Source of the DNA: Streptosporangiaceae bacterium
Lineage (GTDB): Bacteria > Actinomycetota > Actinomycetes > Streptosporangiales > Streptosporangiaceae
Reading direction: 5' to 3'
Length of the DNA stretch: 13,866 bases
Assembly: GCA_030041195.1 (NCBI GenBank)
Contig: JASHOI010000731.1
Location: 1-13,866, forward strand
Shown one piece after another: positions 13,608 to 13,866 of this stretch. The position numbers and the translations under genes were made by a program. The first letter of the stretch is position 1. The number at the start of each line of letters is the position of its first letter. The notes beneath the pieces were generated by a model that saw only the letters and a list, made by a program, of their open reading frames with translations, was not told where the DNA came from and did not search any database.

Positions 13608-13866
13608 ATGGAGCCGAGCGCGCCGTTCCCCTGGCCCGCGGGCAGCGCCACCGGGGTCGGCTCGATGCCGGGCACCAGCCCGGCGGAGGCGGTCGCCGTG
13701 GTCCTCGGCGAGCTGCCCGACCTTCCGCATCTGCCCGAGCTGCCCGCCCGGGGGGTGGGCGCCGACCTGACCGGGCGGACCGCCGCGCTGCTCGTCGACC
13801 TGCCGGTCGAGACCACGGCGGGCGGCTGGAAGCTGGCCGCGCGTCCGGGCCGCGATCAGCGCCGCG
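13608..13866 (+). CDS. Vitamin-B12-independent methionine-synthase-like protein, N-terminal part
   Basis: The first 86 codons are visible; the gene runs off the right edge. The N-terminus has SATGVGSMPGTSPAEAVAVVL (13-33), then GELPDLPHLPELPARGVGADLTGRTAALLVDLPVE and GWKLAARPGRDQRR. This matches a conserved actinobacterial group annotated as methionine synthase, vitamin-B12 independent (MetE C-terminal-domain-like, UROD/MetE fold), normally about 330-350 residues. These shorter proteins lack the MetE N-terminal domain and their methyl acceptor is not established. The ATG is set by the leaderless TAGGCT box. In streptomycetes this gene commonly sits right after mnmA; here about 2.9 kb of other genes separates them. 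Confidence 0.88.
   Translation, partial: MEPSAPFPWPAGSATGVGSMPGTSPAEAVAVVLGELPDLPHLPELPARGVGADLTGRTAALLVDLPVETTAGGWKLAARPGRDQRR

Overview
This window comes from a high-GC actinomycete. Third codon positions are strongly G/C. Several genes start with GTG or TTG, and several have a TANNNT -10 box (including TAGGCT) placed 7 to 8 nt before an ATG, which is the actinobacterial leaderless layout. The sequence alone does not settle the genus; the gene content suits the Streptosporangiales/Streptomyces side of the phylum.

Positions 1-5670 hold purine and one-carbon metabolism. The tail of an unrecognised gene enters from the left and converges on a DUF4190-like membrane protein on the minus strand. 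The tightly coupled pair purN-purH follows and ends at a strong hairpin. A minus-strand operon comes next: a leaderless ArsR-type regulator, an SRPBCC/AHSA1 protein and a VOC (glyoxalase-like) protein, with start/stop overlaps. folD then runs on the plus strand. purN and purH use 10-formyl-THF, and folD supplies it.

Positions 5671-10742 hold electron transfer and tRNA thiolation. etfB-etfA encode the two subunits of electron-transfer flavoprotein, preceded by a TetR-type palindrome. A leaderless IscS-like cysteine desulfurase follows, convergent with a MaoC-like dehydratase across a long shared hairpin. mnmA is next; its product uses sulfur from a cysteine desulfurase to make 2-thiouridine in tRNA.

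Positions 10743-13554 look like an accessory block placed between mnmA and the vitamin-B12-independent methionine-synthase-like gene that begins at 13608. From my knowledge of streptomycete genomes these two are normally close neighbours. The block carries, on the minus strand, a GntR/HutC (UTRA) regulator, two separate 20-codon genes encoding exactly the same peptide (MAKYHSRPSAQYRYEHYDPR), and a GNAT acetyltransferase. On the plus strand it carries a small single-pass membrane protein. Each microgene has a near-perfect Shine-Dalgarno sequence. The ORF copies differ by one synonymous base while their flanks have diverged. Hairpins separate the units. This duplicated microprotein locus is the most novel thing in the window.

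I saw no tRNA, rRNA, CRISPR array, transposase or integrase.
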